From JBBDWR01 sp040902745 (GTDB lineage: Bacteria > Actinomycetota > UBA4738 > HRBIN12): a stretch of 30,051 bases of DNA. Shown here in pieces: positions 7,385 through 15,158 of the stretch. A program made the translations under genes and the position numbers. The notes under the pieces were generated by a model. It made no database searches and was not told where the DNA came from. It worked only from the letters and a program-made list of their open reading frames with translations. How positions within the stretch are numbered: position 1 is the first letter of the stretch; every line of letters begins with the position of its first letter. The stretch spans positions 1-30,051 of the forward strand of contig JBBDWR010000009.1 in assembly GCA_040902745.1 (NCBI GenBank). The letters are read 5' to 3'.

Positions 7385-8563
7385 ATGCATTCCCGGGATC
7401 GGCCCGTGACGCGACTGTTGCTCGCGCATCAGACCGCGCAGCCAGATGAGCTTGTCGAAACTCTCGCTGCGGCTGTCGTCGGGATCGGCGGTCGCGACGT
7501 TGCGCTGTTTCTCATCGACTACGGGCACGTCTCCATGGCGCCACATCTCGCCGTCCCGAGGCCTGGGAGCAAGTCGGAGGTGGTTTCGCTCGATGGGTCG
7601 ATGGCTGGCCGTGCCTTCACGTCCTCGACGGTGGTGGCCGCCGAGGACGAGGACGGGTGGCACGTTTGGGTGCCAGTCAGCGAGCAATCGAACCGACTCG
7701 GCGTGCTGGCTATGACCCTGCCGCGATGGGACGACCAGATCGAGTTCCTGGTCACCGAGTTGGGCTGGGCGGCCGCTCCGTTGTTGTTGGCCAGCGCCCA
7801 GTACACCGATCTGACGCACCTGTTGCGCCGCGGCCGCGACATGGACTTGGCAGCCGAGATGCAGTGGTCGCTGCTACCGCCGTTGTCCTTGGCGGCCGCA
7901 GGGATGACCATCGCTGGGCTGCTCGAACCCGCCTATAACGTCGGTGGCGACTGTTTCGACTACGCCTTCAACGCGGGCATCCTCGACCTCGCTATTCTCG
8001 ACACGGTCGGGCACGGCCTGAACAGCGCCGTTCTGGCCGCCCTCCTGGTCGGTGCGTACCGCCATAGCCGTCGTGCAGGAGACGACCTCGCCAACCTGGC
8101 CACGCAGATAGACGCGGCGGCCGCCATCTTCCCGGCTCAGCCTGCATTCGCGACCGCGATCCTCGGTCGACTTGACACCACGCTCGGCACGTTCGACTGG
8201 ATGAGCTGCGGGCATCCGCTGCCCATCGTTGTACGCGATGGCGCGATCGTGTCCGAGTCGAGTGTAAGTCCGGGACTGCCCCTCGGGATGGGTGCCCTTG
8301 GTCCCGTCGTCGGGGACATCACTCGAGTCAACCTTCAGCCTGGAGACGGCGTACTGCTGTACACCGATGGCGTCACCGATTGCCGCATGCCGGACGGCAC
8401 GTTCTTCGGCGAGGATCGGCTACGAGACCTCTTCGCGCGCGAGCACACCGCTGGCGCCTCACCACACGAAGTGGTTCGACGACTCACTCGCACCGCCATC
8501 GAACACTCCCAGGGCGACCTCCGCGACGACGCGACCATGCTCTATCTCCGCTGGGAAGGGTGA
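7385..8563 (+). CDS. PP2C/SpoIIE-type serine phosphatase
   Basis: A 392-residue protein. Residues 1-135 look like a GAF-type sensory region, without a motif I can name exactly. Residues about 165-390 form the SpoIIE/RsbU phosphatase: linker AAEMQWSLLPP, metal motif GGDCFDY (187-193), DTVGHG (206-211), SCGHPLP, LYTDGVTD (325-332) and the terminal DDATMLYL with Asp381-Asp382. The expected metal-binding aspartates are present. Such enzymes dephosphorylate anti-sigma-factor antagonists in partner-switching pathways, but no STAS or RsbW gene is in the window. The ATG has AGAGGGG at good spacing (7371-7377). It is a lone intact gene between degraded sequences. Confidence 0.9.
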   Translation: MHSRDRPVTRLLLAHQTAQPDELVETLAAAVVGIGGRDVALFLIDYGHVSMAPHLAVPRPGSKSEVVSLDGSMAGRAFTSSTVVAAEDEDGWHVWVPVSEQSNRLGVLAMTLPRWDDQIEFLVTELGWAAAPLLLASAQYTDLTHLLRRGRDMDLAAEMQWSLLPPLSLAAAGMTIAGLLEPAYNVGGDCFDYAFNAGILDLAILDTVGHGLNSAVLAALLVGAYRHSRRAGDDLANLATQIDAAAAIFPAQPAFATAILGRLDTTLGTFDWMSCGHPLPIVVRDGAIVSESSVSPGLPLGMGALGPVVGDITRVNLQPGDGVLLYTDGVTDCRMPDGTFFGEDRLRDLFAREHTAGASPHEVVRRLTRTAIEHSQGDLRDDATMLYLRWEG

Positions 8564-8758
8564 GGCTAGGAGCCAAGGGAGTGCCGACAGCGTGCCGCTC
8601 CGTTCGACAACGAGTCCTCCTCCCGAGCGGGCCAGTATCGCCCTCTGACAATGACCGGCGCAACCCGAAGGTAGCCAGATGCCAAGGACTCAATCGAGAC
8701 CGCGGTCAGCTCCGGGTTAGCCGCTCTTCGTGAGCACAAGTGAGGACAGGAGAGCTCC

Positions 8759-8899
8759 CTAGAAGCGCCCTTCCCAGATCGCTCGGCTTCGACCAGGCAG
8801 GCTCGAGGTGATGACCCGGTCGAGTTCGGTCATCGTGTCGCGAACCGCATCGGGCAGCGAACGAAGGAACCCCTCGGGGTCCGTGCCTACCTTCTTCAT
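8759..8899 (-). pseudogene. Truncated DUF1801 gene (N-terminal 46 residues)
   Basis: The minus strand encodes MKKVGTDPEGFLRSLPDAV continuing to a stop directly after IWEGRF. The pattern FLxSLPDxVRxTMxxLDxVI followed by LPGRSRxxWEGxF matches the start of the YdhG-like DUF1801 family, whose members run on for about 90 more residues with a WGGxxQxIIGYG stretch. Nothing in the three minus-strand frames downstream of 8759 continues that sequence, so the gene was cut off here rather than frameshifted. It could still be translated as a 46-residue peptide, but I regard it as a remnant. Confidence 0.6.
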
Positions 8900-8924
8900 C
8901 GCGCGAGCCTAACAATGGTCAGCG

Positions 8925-9194
8925 TCATGCGGAGGGTTCCGTCTCCCACTGATAGTGCTTCGGTGCCATGAGAACCTGGAGGACGACATCCTTCAGCTTG
9001 GGAGGGCAGCCGAATGGCTGGTCTGGCGTGCAGGCCGCGGACGGATCCTCCGGCTGGAGCTTGATCGTCTGACTCGTTCGCAGCTCGTACCAGCGTGCGT
9101 TCACGTGAAGCACTTCGCAACGCTTGACGTAGGGGTCACAGCGCGGCACGCCGGGTAGTTCGGAGGGCGTCGCAAGCGTAGCGACCGCACGTTT
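8925..9194 (-). pseudogene. Truncated paralogue of the cysteine-containing membrane protein
   Basis: The C-terminal 88 residues of this minus-strand frame align with the C-terminus of the protein at 11624-12703. Shared blocks are LATPxELP, RCDPY, then CxVLxVxAxWYExRT, PSAACxPxQPxGCPP and a closing hydrophobic segment with Q and LxxP. No start codon or signal segment lies just upstream of the conserved part, and the frame beyond 9194 runs antisense to the downstream SnoaL-like gene. It therefore lacks the N-terminal two thirds and membrane anchor of its paralogue and is probably a duplication remnant in opposite orientation. Confidence 0.68.
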
Positions 9195-9260
9195 GCACGT
9201 GCACCATCCGCCCGGCTCGCGGACCGTGGGCGGAACGAGCTGGACAGGTCCGACGGACGC

Positions 9261-9680
9261 ATGCAATCTTGGCCGATGGTGGATCCTCGGAAGACCATCG
9301 TGTATCAGTGGCTCGCCGCAGGCGATGCGGGCGACATCGACGCGTTCGACGACCTGCTTCATGCCGACTCGATCGTGCACGCACCTCTTGGTTTATCCAC
9401 GACGAGCGCGGAGGACGAGAAGGTCGTGTGGAGAGACGCCCGCGAAGCGATGCCTGACATTCGCCACGACGTGCAGGAGGTCGTGGTGGACGGAGCCGTC
9501 GAGATGGCTCGAGTCGTCGTCACCGGCACGCTCACCTCCGGATTCGCCGGGATCGAGGGCTCAGGGCGAAGCTTCCGCATCGACCAGGCCGTGATCGTCC
9601 ACCTTCGGGACGGCAAGATCGCTGAGGCGTGGGAGATCGCCGACGTCACCCCGCTTCGGGCAGCGCAGACTCGTCCCTGA
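9261..9680 (+). CDS. SnoaL-like polyketide cyclase / ester cyclase family protein
   Basis: A 139-residue NTF2-fold protein. Features are an N-terminal helix (VYQWLAAGDAGDIDAFDDLL), the DSIVHAPLG segment, a central strand region with EMARVVVTGTLTSGFAGI, and a terminal RDGKIAEAWEIAD, which is the usual ending of SnoaL-like proteins. Members range from polyketide cyclases to epoxide hydrolases and many have unknown substrates, so I assign no reaction. Start may be ATG 9261 or ATG 9276; neither has a strong ribosome-binding site. It stands alone between the decay zone and an intergenic region. Confidence 0.8.
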   Translation: MQSWPMVDPRKTIVYQWLAAGDAGDIDAFDDLLHADSIVHAPLGLSTTSAEDEKVVWRDAREAMPDIRHDVQEVVVDGAVEMARVVVTGTLTSGFAGIEGSGRSFRIDQAVIVHLRDGKIAEAWEIADVTPLRAAQTRP

Positions 9681-9912
9681 CTACGACCTTCAACGTCCTC
9701 GCACGAAGCTAGGCGACCCTCGGGACGATCAAGGAGTCGATCGAGCTGCCCATCCAAGAGCCGTCGATGTTCCTTCCGCCTCGATGCGAGCGGTGACCGT
9801 GTAGCCGCTGGGCACGTTCGCCGTGTGAGGAAGACCGCTCCTTCGACAAGCCCGAAGTGGCCAAGCGGGCAGAGACTCGGGAAACTAGAGACCTTCGACC
9901 GAGGCTCATCTC
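9681..9912. other. Intergenic region, no clear gene
   Basis: The minus strand holds a short run (about 9830-9710) that reads like a secreted-protein tail in two frames (SGYTVTARIEAEG, then SWMGSSIDSLIVPRVA before a stop). It has no identifiable family or start. It may be another gene scrap, but support is weak. Confidence 0.3.
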
Positions 9913-9942
9913 TTGACCCCCCGACGTGGCCCCCCGTAGGGT
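9913..9942 (+). promoter_or_regulatory. Sigma-70-type promoter of the propeller gene
   Basis: TTGACC (9913-9918) and TAGGGT (9937-9942) are spaced by 18 bases, about 55 bases upstream of the GTG start at 9997. TAGGGT is a common actinobacterial -10 form. Confidence 0.6.
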
Positions 9943-9996
9943 CCGACCGAAGGTGCGCATCCCGCGCTTTCGACCACGACCTTGCTGGGAGTTCAG

Positions 9997-11427
9997 GTGC
10001 GCGTTCCCCCCCATCGATCCCCGCGCGCGAACCTCGTCTCACTGTTGCTCGCGCTGATCGTTCTCGTGTCGACCGGCGCCGCCGCAATCGCAGGAACCGC
10101 CACGGGGACTCCGGGCACCGAACGATGGGTCGAACGTTACGGCGGTCCCGGCAACAGGTTCGACGGCGCCCGAGAGGTCGCGGTCAGCCCCGACGGTGGC
10201 ACCGTGTTCGTCACCGGCGATAGCAACGGTCCCTCCAGCAGATCGGACTTCGCGACCCTCGCGTACGACGCGGCCGACGGAACCACCCTGTGGACGAAGC
10301 GTTACGACGGCCCGGCCGGAACGGATGATTTCGCTTCCTCGCTCGCCGTAAGCCCAGATGGCACTACCGTGTTCGTGGCCGGCGAGAGCAACGGAGCAAC
10401 AGGAGGACTCGACTACGCCGTCCTCGCCCACGACGCGACGACCGGCGATCGCTTGTGGAAGCGTCGCTACGACGGGCCCGGACATTCCCTCGAGGCCCTT
10501 ACCGGGCTGGCGGTAACCCCCGACGGGTCAGCAGTACTCGTAACGGGCCGGAGCATCGGTGCTTCGTCCGGCTCCGACGTGGCGACGCTCGCCTTCGACG
10601 CAGCGAGTGGAACCAGGCTCTGGGTCGCGCGCTACAACCGTGCCGGGCAGAGCTCGGACGGAGGCAACGCCGTCACCGTCACGCCGGACGGGAGCATGGC
10701 GCTCGTCGCCGGGTTCATCACGCGTTCCGGATCCAACTCGGACTACCTGACCCAGGCCTACGACGCGACGACGGGCGCGCGCGTCTGGACGAAGAAGTTC
10801 GGCGGTCCGGCCGGCGAGGACGACGTTGCCGGGTCGATCACGGTGAGTCCTGACGGAACGAGGACCTTCGTTACGGGCAATGGCACGGGAGCCACGAACA
10901 GCACCAACTACACCACGATCGCCTATGACACCGCCACTGGAGACCGCCAGTGGACGAGGCGGTACGACGGGCCAGGACATGCCACCGACTTCGCCAACGC
11001 GATCGCGGCGGATCCGGCAGGGGCGAACGTATATGTGACCGGGCAGAGCGACGGAGATACGACGGGGGCGGACTTCGCCACGGTTGCCTACGACGCGATG
11101 ACCGGCGCCGACGGGTGGACGCAGCGACACGGCGGGCCGGACGACAGCTTCGATGGAGCCGTGGCCATCGCGACGAGCCCTGACGGGGTCGACGTATTCG
11201 TCACCGGAATCGTCGGAAGCCCGTCCAGCCTCGACGACTATTCCACCCTTGCCTACGAGGCGGGCACGGGATCCCCGCTGTGGGACGAGACGTACAACGG
11301 CCCGGGCAACGGACCCGATCGAACGTTCGACCTCGCGGTGAACCCCTCAGGGGATGCGGTGTTCGTGACGGGGTTCAGCCGCGGCGAGCTGGGATTCGAG
11401 TACGCAACGGTCTCCTACGCAGCGTAA
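9997..11427 (+). CDS. Secreted eight-repeat beta-propeller protein
   Basis: The product (476 residues) begins with a signal peptide (RVPPHRSPRANLVSLLLALI, cleaved near an AxA site about residue 35). It is followed by eight repeats of about 55-58 residues. Each repeat has a W-x-x-RY-x-GPG opening, an A-V-SPDG-x-x-VFVTG strand and a closing D-(F/Y)-ATLAYDAxTG. This resembles SBBP/PQQ-like propeller repeats; the tryptophan openings recur eight times, from WVERYGG to WDETYNG. No catalytic motif is visible, so a structural or binding role outside the cell is most likely. GTG at 9997 is chosen because GGGAG precedes it by 5 bases; a TTG at 9982 in the same frame is less likely. It has its own promoter and is probably monocistronic. 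Confidence 0.82.
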   Translation: MRVPPHRSPRANLVSLLLALIVLVSTGAAAIAGTATGTPGTERWVERYGGPGNRFDGAREVAVSPDGGTVFVTGDSNGPSSRSDFATLAYDAADGTTLWTKRYDGPAGTDDFASSLAVSPDGTTVFVAGESNGATGGLDYAVLAHDATTGDRLWKRRYDGPGHSLEALTGLAVTPDGSAVLVTGRSIGASSGSDVATLAFDAASGTRLWVARYNRAGQSSDGGNAVTVTPDGSMALVAGFITRSGSNSDYLTQAYDATTGARVWTKKFGGPAGEDDVAGSITVSPDGTRTFVTGNGTGATNSTNYTTIAYDTATGDRQWTRRYDGPGHATDFANAIAADPAGANVYVTGQSDGDTTGADFATVAYDAMTGADGWTQRHGGPDDSFDGAVAIATSPDGVDVFVTGIVGSPSSLDDYSTLAYEAGTGSPLWDETYNGPGNGPDRTFDLAVNPSGDAVFVTGFSRGELGFEYATVSYAA

Positions 11428-11623
11428 CGGCGCTGGGTACCGTTACGGGGTCGGGGTCGTCAAGGCGATCCTTTGCGAGGCAGCCTTGGGCGATGCGCCG
11501 CGCAGTGGTGACCTCCGACCTCGTTGGTGGGCGAGCTCCGGGCGGCGGCCGCCAAGCCTCATCGTGTGGTGGTTCTGTGACGCCATCTTCCGTCGATTCC
11601 GTCCAACGGCTACGTTCACCATC

Positions 11624-12703
11624 GTGAATCCAGAAACAGCTACGTCACCAACCGCGGGTCCCCCATCAAGTAGATCACCTCGATCGAAGGTGGTCGCGAT
11701 TACGTTTCTGGCGGCGGTGACGACCGCGGCGGTCGGATTGATGGCTTGGAGGGCGTTCCCATCCGACACGGGCGGACTCCCGGATGAGGTCCTGCTCTCC
11801 TGCAAAGACGGAGTCGCGCGTGTTCGCACACCCGAAGTGGCTCTGCAGGAGCGTGGGCTCGTGATCGAGGTCGAGGACTTGAGGCCGGGTGGGGTCATCT
11901 CGGTATTCCCCGAACCCCAGAATGCGAAGAGGTCCCTCTACCCCTCGCCGCTGTACCCCGATGTTCGCCGAAGCCAGATCCTCGCTCCCACCGGGACCAT
12001 GCGGATCCTCTGCGGATACCACCGGACACCAGGAGGCGGAGCGCAGTCCGTCGAGGTGTCCGACCCAGGCGGGTTCGAACCAGAGACCTGGCGCCTCGAC
12101 TGCTCACCCGACCCCCTGGACAGCGACGCGGGATATCCGTATGTGGATGCGGTGCCGTTCTTCGTGAAGGGAAACCCGCTGCCCGAAGCGCTGTACCGAG
12201 CGATCCCGGGGATGCGGCCGACCGATCGCATCGAGGACCTCTCCTTCTTGCCGCGGGATCCCCTCCAGGTGGATGGCTACATCATCCGGGATGGGGAGGC
12301 AGTCGCGAACGTGTACATCGCTAAGTACGGCAGCAAGTGGTTCTTCGGCCTCTCCCCCTGCCCCTCCTCGGAGATCGGCCTCCGGCCCTCCCAGATCCAG
12401 GACCCGCCGGAAGCAGGTCTCCTCGCGACACCCTACGAACTGCCGAGCGAGCGGCGATGTGACCCGTACACCCACACCTGCGCGGTGTTGTTCGTGACGG
12501 CGGCCTGGTACGAAGGGCGCACGGGGGAGGACGTTCGACTCTACGCGAGGGAGCCATCGGCTGCCTGTGCTCCGAGCCAACCGTACGGATGTCCACCCAG
12601 CCCAAAGAGAGCGATCATCCAGCTCCTCGTATCTCCTGCGCAGCTCCAAACGTTCGTCGACCGAGAGCAATGCGGCACCACCGAGACCTTCCCCTGCCGC
12701 TAA
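11624..12703 (+). CDS. Membrane-anchored cysteine-containing protein of unknown function
   Basis: I do not recognise a family. A short N-terminal tail rich in Pro and Ser is followed by one transmembrane helix (about 23-45, VVAITFLAAVTTAAVGLMAW), and the remaining 310 residues should be outside. Cysteines are spread as likely disulfide pairs: LLSCKDG, ILCGYH, LDCSPDP, LSPCPSS, RCDPYTHTC, AACAPSQPYGC, REQCG and a C-terminal FPCR. The last 90 residues recur as a truncated copy at 8925-9194, which shows that the RCDPY...C and SAAC...PYGCPP blocks are the conserved core. GTG at 11624 is the start that puts the helix near the N-terminus; the frame opens back to an ATG at 11486, but the extra segment looks non-coding. 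No ribosome-binding site is evident. Confidence 0.62.
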   Translation: MNPETATSPTAGPPSSRSPRSKVVAITFLAAVTTAAVGLMAWRAFPSDTGGLPDEVLLSCKDGVARVRTPEVALQERGLVIEVEDLRPGGVISVFPEPQNAKRSLYPSPLYPDVRRSQILAPTGTMRILCGYHRTPGGGAQSVEVSDPGGFEPETWRLDCSPDPLDSDAGYPYVDAVPFFVKGNPLPEALYRAIPGMRPTDRIEDLSFLPRDPLQVDGYIIRDGEAVANVYIAKYGSKWFFGLSPCPSSEIGLRPSQIQDPPEAGLLATPYELPSERRCDPYTHTCAVLFVTAAWYEGRTGEDVRLYAREPSAACAPSQPYGCPPSPKRAIIQLLVSPAQLQTFVDREQCGTTETFPCR

Positions 12704-12810
12704 GGACGTTGTGTCCTTGTCATCCGGCGTTGTCTGCAACATCGATGAGTAAGGTCGCCTGTATCGGCGGTGCCTCCGCATTCCAAGCTGCCGCCTGGCT
12801 CTTCCTCGAT

Positions 12811-12884
12811 CGTAGCGAGCGCAAATGGATCGAGCACGCTCTCCAGGGCAGCCGGATGGCATCTGCCACCTTGCGCTCGCTACG
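12811..12884. repeat. 14-bp perfect inverted repeat with 46-base spacer
   Basis: CGTAGCGAGCGCAA at 12811-12824 is exactly complementary to TTGCGCTCGCTACG at 12871-12884. The right arm covers the stop codon of the anti-sigma-like gene. A second, overlapping inverted repeat, CTCGATC (12805-12811) with GATCGAG (12828-12834), would compete with it. There is no T-tract on either side. It may be a bidirectional 3' structure between convergent genes or the ends of a tiny mobile unit. Confidence 0.65.
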
Positions 12885-14526
12885 GTGTCGGAATCTCCAG
12901 GCGTTCCAACTCCTGGTTGGCCGCATCGATCTTGTCTTCGCTCGGGTTGTTGACTCCGAACCAGACCGCGACGTTGAGCAGTTCACCCTTCATCATCACG
13001 TCGATCAGACAGCGTGAGACGTTGTCCGATGGCTGACCCTCGTAGTTGGTCGACGTGCACGTTCCCTGCGAAAGGGCAAGCGGTTGCTGGAGCTGGGAGA
13101 ACTTCTCCGACCCCGAATACGCCCGGGGCTCCACCGCTGTGATGACGATCCCATCCGGCGGGAGGGCGCGGACCGTTGCGGTTGGGAACCCCGAGGTGTC
13201 CGACGCAGAGACGAAGGGCACGTTCGCAGCCCAGGCCACCGACAGCTCGTCCGGCCGTGCGCCGATACTCGAAGCCGACGTGTACCAACCGCCTGCGGCT
13301 GCGAACCCAAGCGACGACGTCTGCTCGGAGCTCTCAGCAGGTTCTGCGACCGTCACGTCCTGACCCTCCTCCACGGTCGGTGGATAGTTCACATCGAGGC
13401 TTGCGTGAACAAGCGGGACGAGCTGTTCAAGTGTCGGAAGCGTCGAATCGCCGGAGGGACCCTGGCCGATGTAGACGTGCATCCGGTCGGGGCTCCATTC
13501 CCAGCTCTGTGCATTGCCGAACACGGTGACGCTGCCGACGCTCTCCCTGTTGGGGAACACCCCCCGATCCTCGAGCAACGACCGGTGTGCTTCGGGCACC
13601 TCGTTCAACTCCTCGGCCCAGATGAAGAACTCCGAGCCCTCCGAACGAGCAACGAAGGTCCCGCCATCGTCCGTGATCTTGAAGTCGGCGACGGCCAAGA
13701 CCTCTCGAAGCCAGTTCCCCTGCGGGCAGTCCGGGTCCAGCATCCCGATCTCGTGCCATCGGCAGATCCCATCAGACTCGGGCACCCACTCACCCACGGA
13801 GAGAGAACCGAGCACGCCGTTCACGCGGTCGAGCGTGGCTTGGCTCACGGGGAGGCTGCCGAACTCGACGCGCAGGTCGAAGTAGCGGGCGGGAACGTGG
13901 TCGGGGTCCGAGGTTGGCGACACGCGGAAGAACCGTCGAGCCAGACCGTGCTCTTCAGGGACGTCTGCAAGCGATGGGAGCCACTTGGGGACGTGTGTCA
14001 CGTTCTCGAAGTCCTTGAGGCCGAGCACGACCGGCAACCCCGACGACTCCGCGAGGTCATCTGAAGCATGGATGTACTCAGCCAGGACGATGAGCACGTC
14101 GCCCGAGCCGATCTGCTCCCGAGCTTCGACAGCCCCGACGTCGGTGAGAGGCGAAAGCGGGAACGTGGCTACCTGGATGATCCTTCGCGTGTAGCCTCGG
14201 AGGGAGTCTGCGCGTCCGTGCCACCCGGCAGGGAGTGCGATCGATACACCCTCGGCCTCCACCACGGTCTCCCCCGGGTCGGTTCCCGACCTCCCGCGCC
14301 GGGGGGAGTCCTCTCCCAGCGGAAGCAGCAACCACAGAGGGATCGCGATCAGGGCCGCCAAAAACACCGCTGCGATCGCCGCAGCCGAAACACCTCGGCC
14401 CCTCCATCGCGAAGCGCGTCCGTTCTGCTGGAGCAGATCCTGGATCGACCGCCAGGCTTCATCGGAGCTGGCCACATCGGCGACTCCCTCTCGCAAGGCG
14501 TCTTGGATCCTCGTCTCAAGCCTCAT
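12880..14526 (-). CDS. Putative membrane anti-sigma partner of the ECF factor
   Basis: A 548-residue protein with a short cytoplasmic N-terminus (1-44) of amphipathic helices (ETRIQDALREGVADVASSDE), one transmembrane helix (about 46-70, VSAAAIAAVFLAALIAIPLW) and a large outer domain. The start overlaps the sigma gene stop by 11 bases, which is the reason for calling it a sigma partner. It lacks the HxxxCxxC zinc motif of ZAS anti-sigmas. The outer part has two likely disulfides (ICRWHEIGMLDPDC and TCTSTNYEGQPSDNVSRC) and no enzyme motif that I recognise. It might instead be a sensor or effector lipoprotein-like product of the sigma regulon. Translational coupling with the sigma gene is clear; function is inferred from position. 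Confidence 0.62.
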   Translation of the reverse strand: MRLETRIQDALREGVADVASSDEAWRSIQDLLQQNGRASRWRGRGVSAAAIAAVFLAALIAIPLWLLLPLGEDSPRRGRSGTDPGETVVEAEGVSIALPAGWHGRADSLRGYTRRIIQVATFPLSPLTDVGAVEAREQIGSGDVLIVLAEYIHASDDLAESSGLPVVLGLKDFENVTHVPKWLPSLADVPEEHGLARRFFRVSPTSDPDHVPARYFDLRVEFGSLPVSQATLDRVNGVLGSLSVGEWVPESDGICRWHEIGMLDPDCPQGNWLREVLAVADFKITDDGGTFVARSEGSEFFIWAEELNEVPEAHRSLLEDRGVFPNRESVGSVTVFGNAQSWEWSPDRMHVYIGQGPSGDSTLPTLEQLVPLVHASLDVNYPPTVEEGQDVTVAEPAESSEQTSSLGFAAAGGWYTSASSIGARPDELSVAWAANVPFVSASDTSGFPTATVRALPPDGIVITAVEPRAYSGSEKFSQLQQPLALSQGTCTSTNYEGQPSDNVSRCLIDVMMKGELLNVAVWFGVNNPSEDKIDAANQELERLEIPTP

Positions 14527-15043
14527 CGTCGAACTCCTTCTTCAGACGCGCGAGGGCACGACTGGTATGGCTCTTCACCGTTCCGATCGAGCAGTTGAGC
14601 AAAGCGGCGACCTCACGCTCGGGCAGGTCCTCGTAGTAGCGAAGAACCACGCACGCACGCTGTTGAGCGGGCAACTTCATCACCGCCGCTCTGAGCGCGG
14701 TCGAATCCGCCGGATCGGGAGCGTCGGTCTGCCCATCGAACAAGCTTCGAGCCCGAGCACCTCGCTCGCGAACGAGCCTCCGCAGCTGGTTGCGCCACAG
14801 ATTCACGACTACCTGACGTAGGTAGGCGCGCAGGCGCTCAGCGGGAACGTCCTCGATGCGGTGGGCGACCCGGACGAAAGCCTCCTGCACGATGTCCTCG
14901 GCTGCCTCCCGGCCCCCCGAGAGCAGGATCGACAAGCGGAGCAAGAGCGCATAGTGCTCCTCGAAGGCTGCTCGCAGCGGGTCTGCCGTCTCGACCGAAC
15001 CCATCGCGCCGTCTCGAGACCCCGACCCTCTTCGCTTCACCAT
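14516..15043 (-). CDS. ECF RNA polymerase sigma factor
   Basis: A 175-residue group 4 sigma factor. Region 2 (about 22-90) contains FEEHYALLLRLSILLSGG and EAAEDIVQEAFVRV. Region 4 (about 120-170) has LPAQQRACVVLRYYEDLP, then EREVAALLNCSIGTVKSHTS as the helix-turn-helix for -35 recognition. It resembles the actinobacterial SigE/SigM-like family. I chose ATG 15043 because a candidate ECF promoter (15077-15052) places the transcription start just before it, giving a leaderless message. ATG 15004 is the main alternative, and the open frame extends to 15142 without support. It is co-transcribed with the membrane protein downstream. Confidence 0.9.
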   Translation of the reverse strand: MVKRRGSGSRDGAMGSVETADPLRAAFEEHYALLLRLSILLSGGREAAEDIVQEAFVRVAHRIEDVPAERLRAYLRQVVVNLWRNQLRRLVRERGARARSLFDGQTDAPDPADSTALRAAVMKLPAQQRACVVLRYYEDLPEREVAALLNCSIGTVKSHTSRALARLKKEFDDEA

Positions 15044-15051
15044 CGAAGACA

Positions 15052-15077
15052 AGACCCCGTAGCCTCGCGAAAGGTTG
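15052..15077 (-). promoter_or_regulatory. Candidate autoregulated ECF promoter
   Basis: Reading the minus strand, CAACC (15077-15073) is followed after 17 bases by GTCT (15055-15052), ahead of the sigma gene start at 15043. AAC-containing -35 and CGTC/GTCT-like -10 elements are typical of ECF factors, which commonly transcribe their own operon. I did not see the same pair at other genes here. Confidence 0.42.
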
Positions 15078-15158
15078 TCCGGCGCCGGCACATTTCCTAC
15101 GGAGGTGGCTACACGATCTGTGGTGGACCCGACGCACATCACGTGGCGTTGCCGGTCC

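Noticed and set aside
9710..9830. Possible C-terminal scrap of a secreted protein on the minus strand
   Set aside because: Needs a frameshift to join and matches no family I can name; too short to claim.
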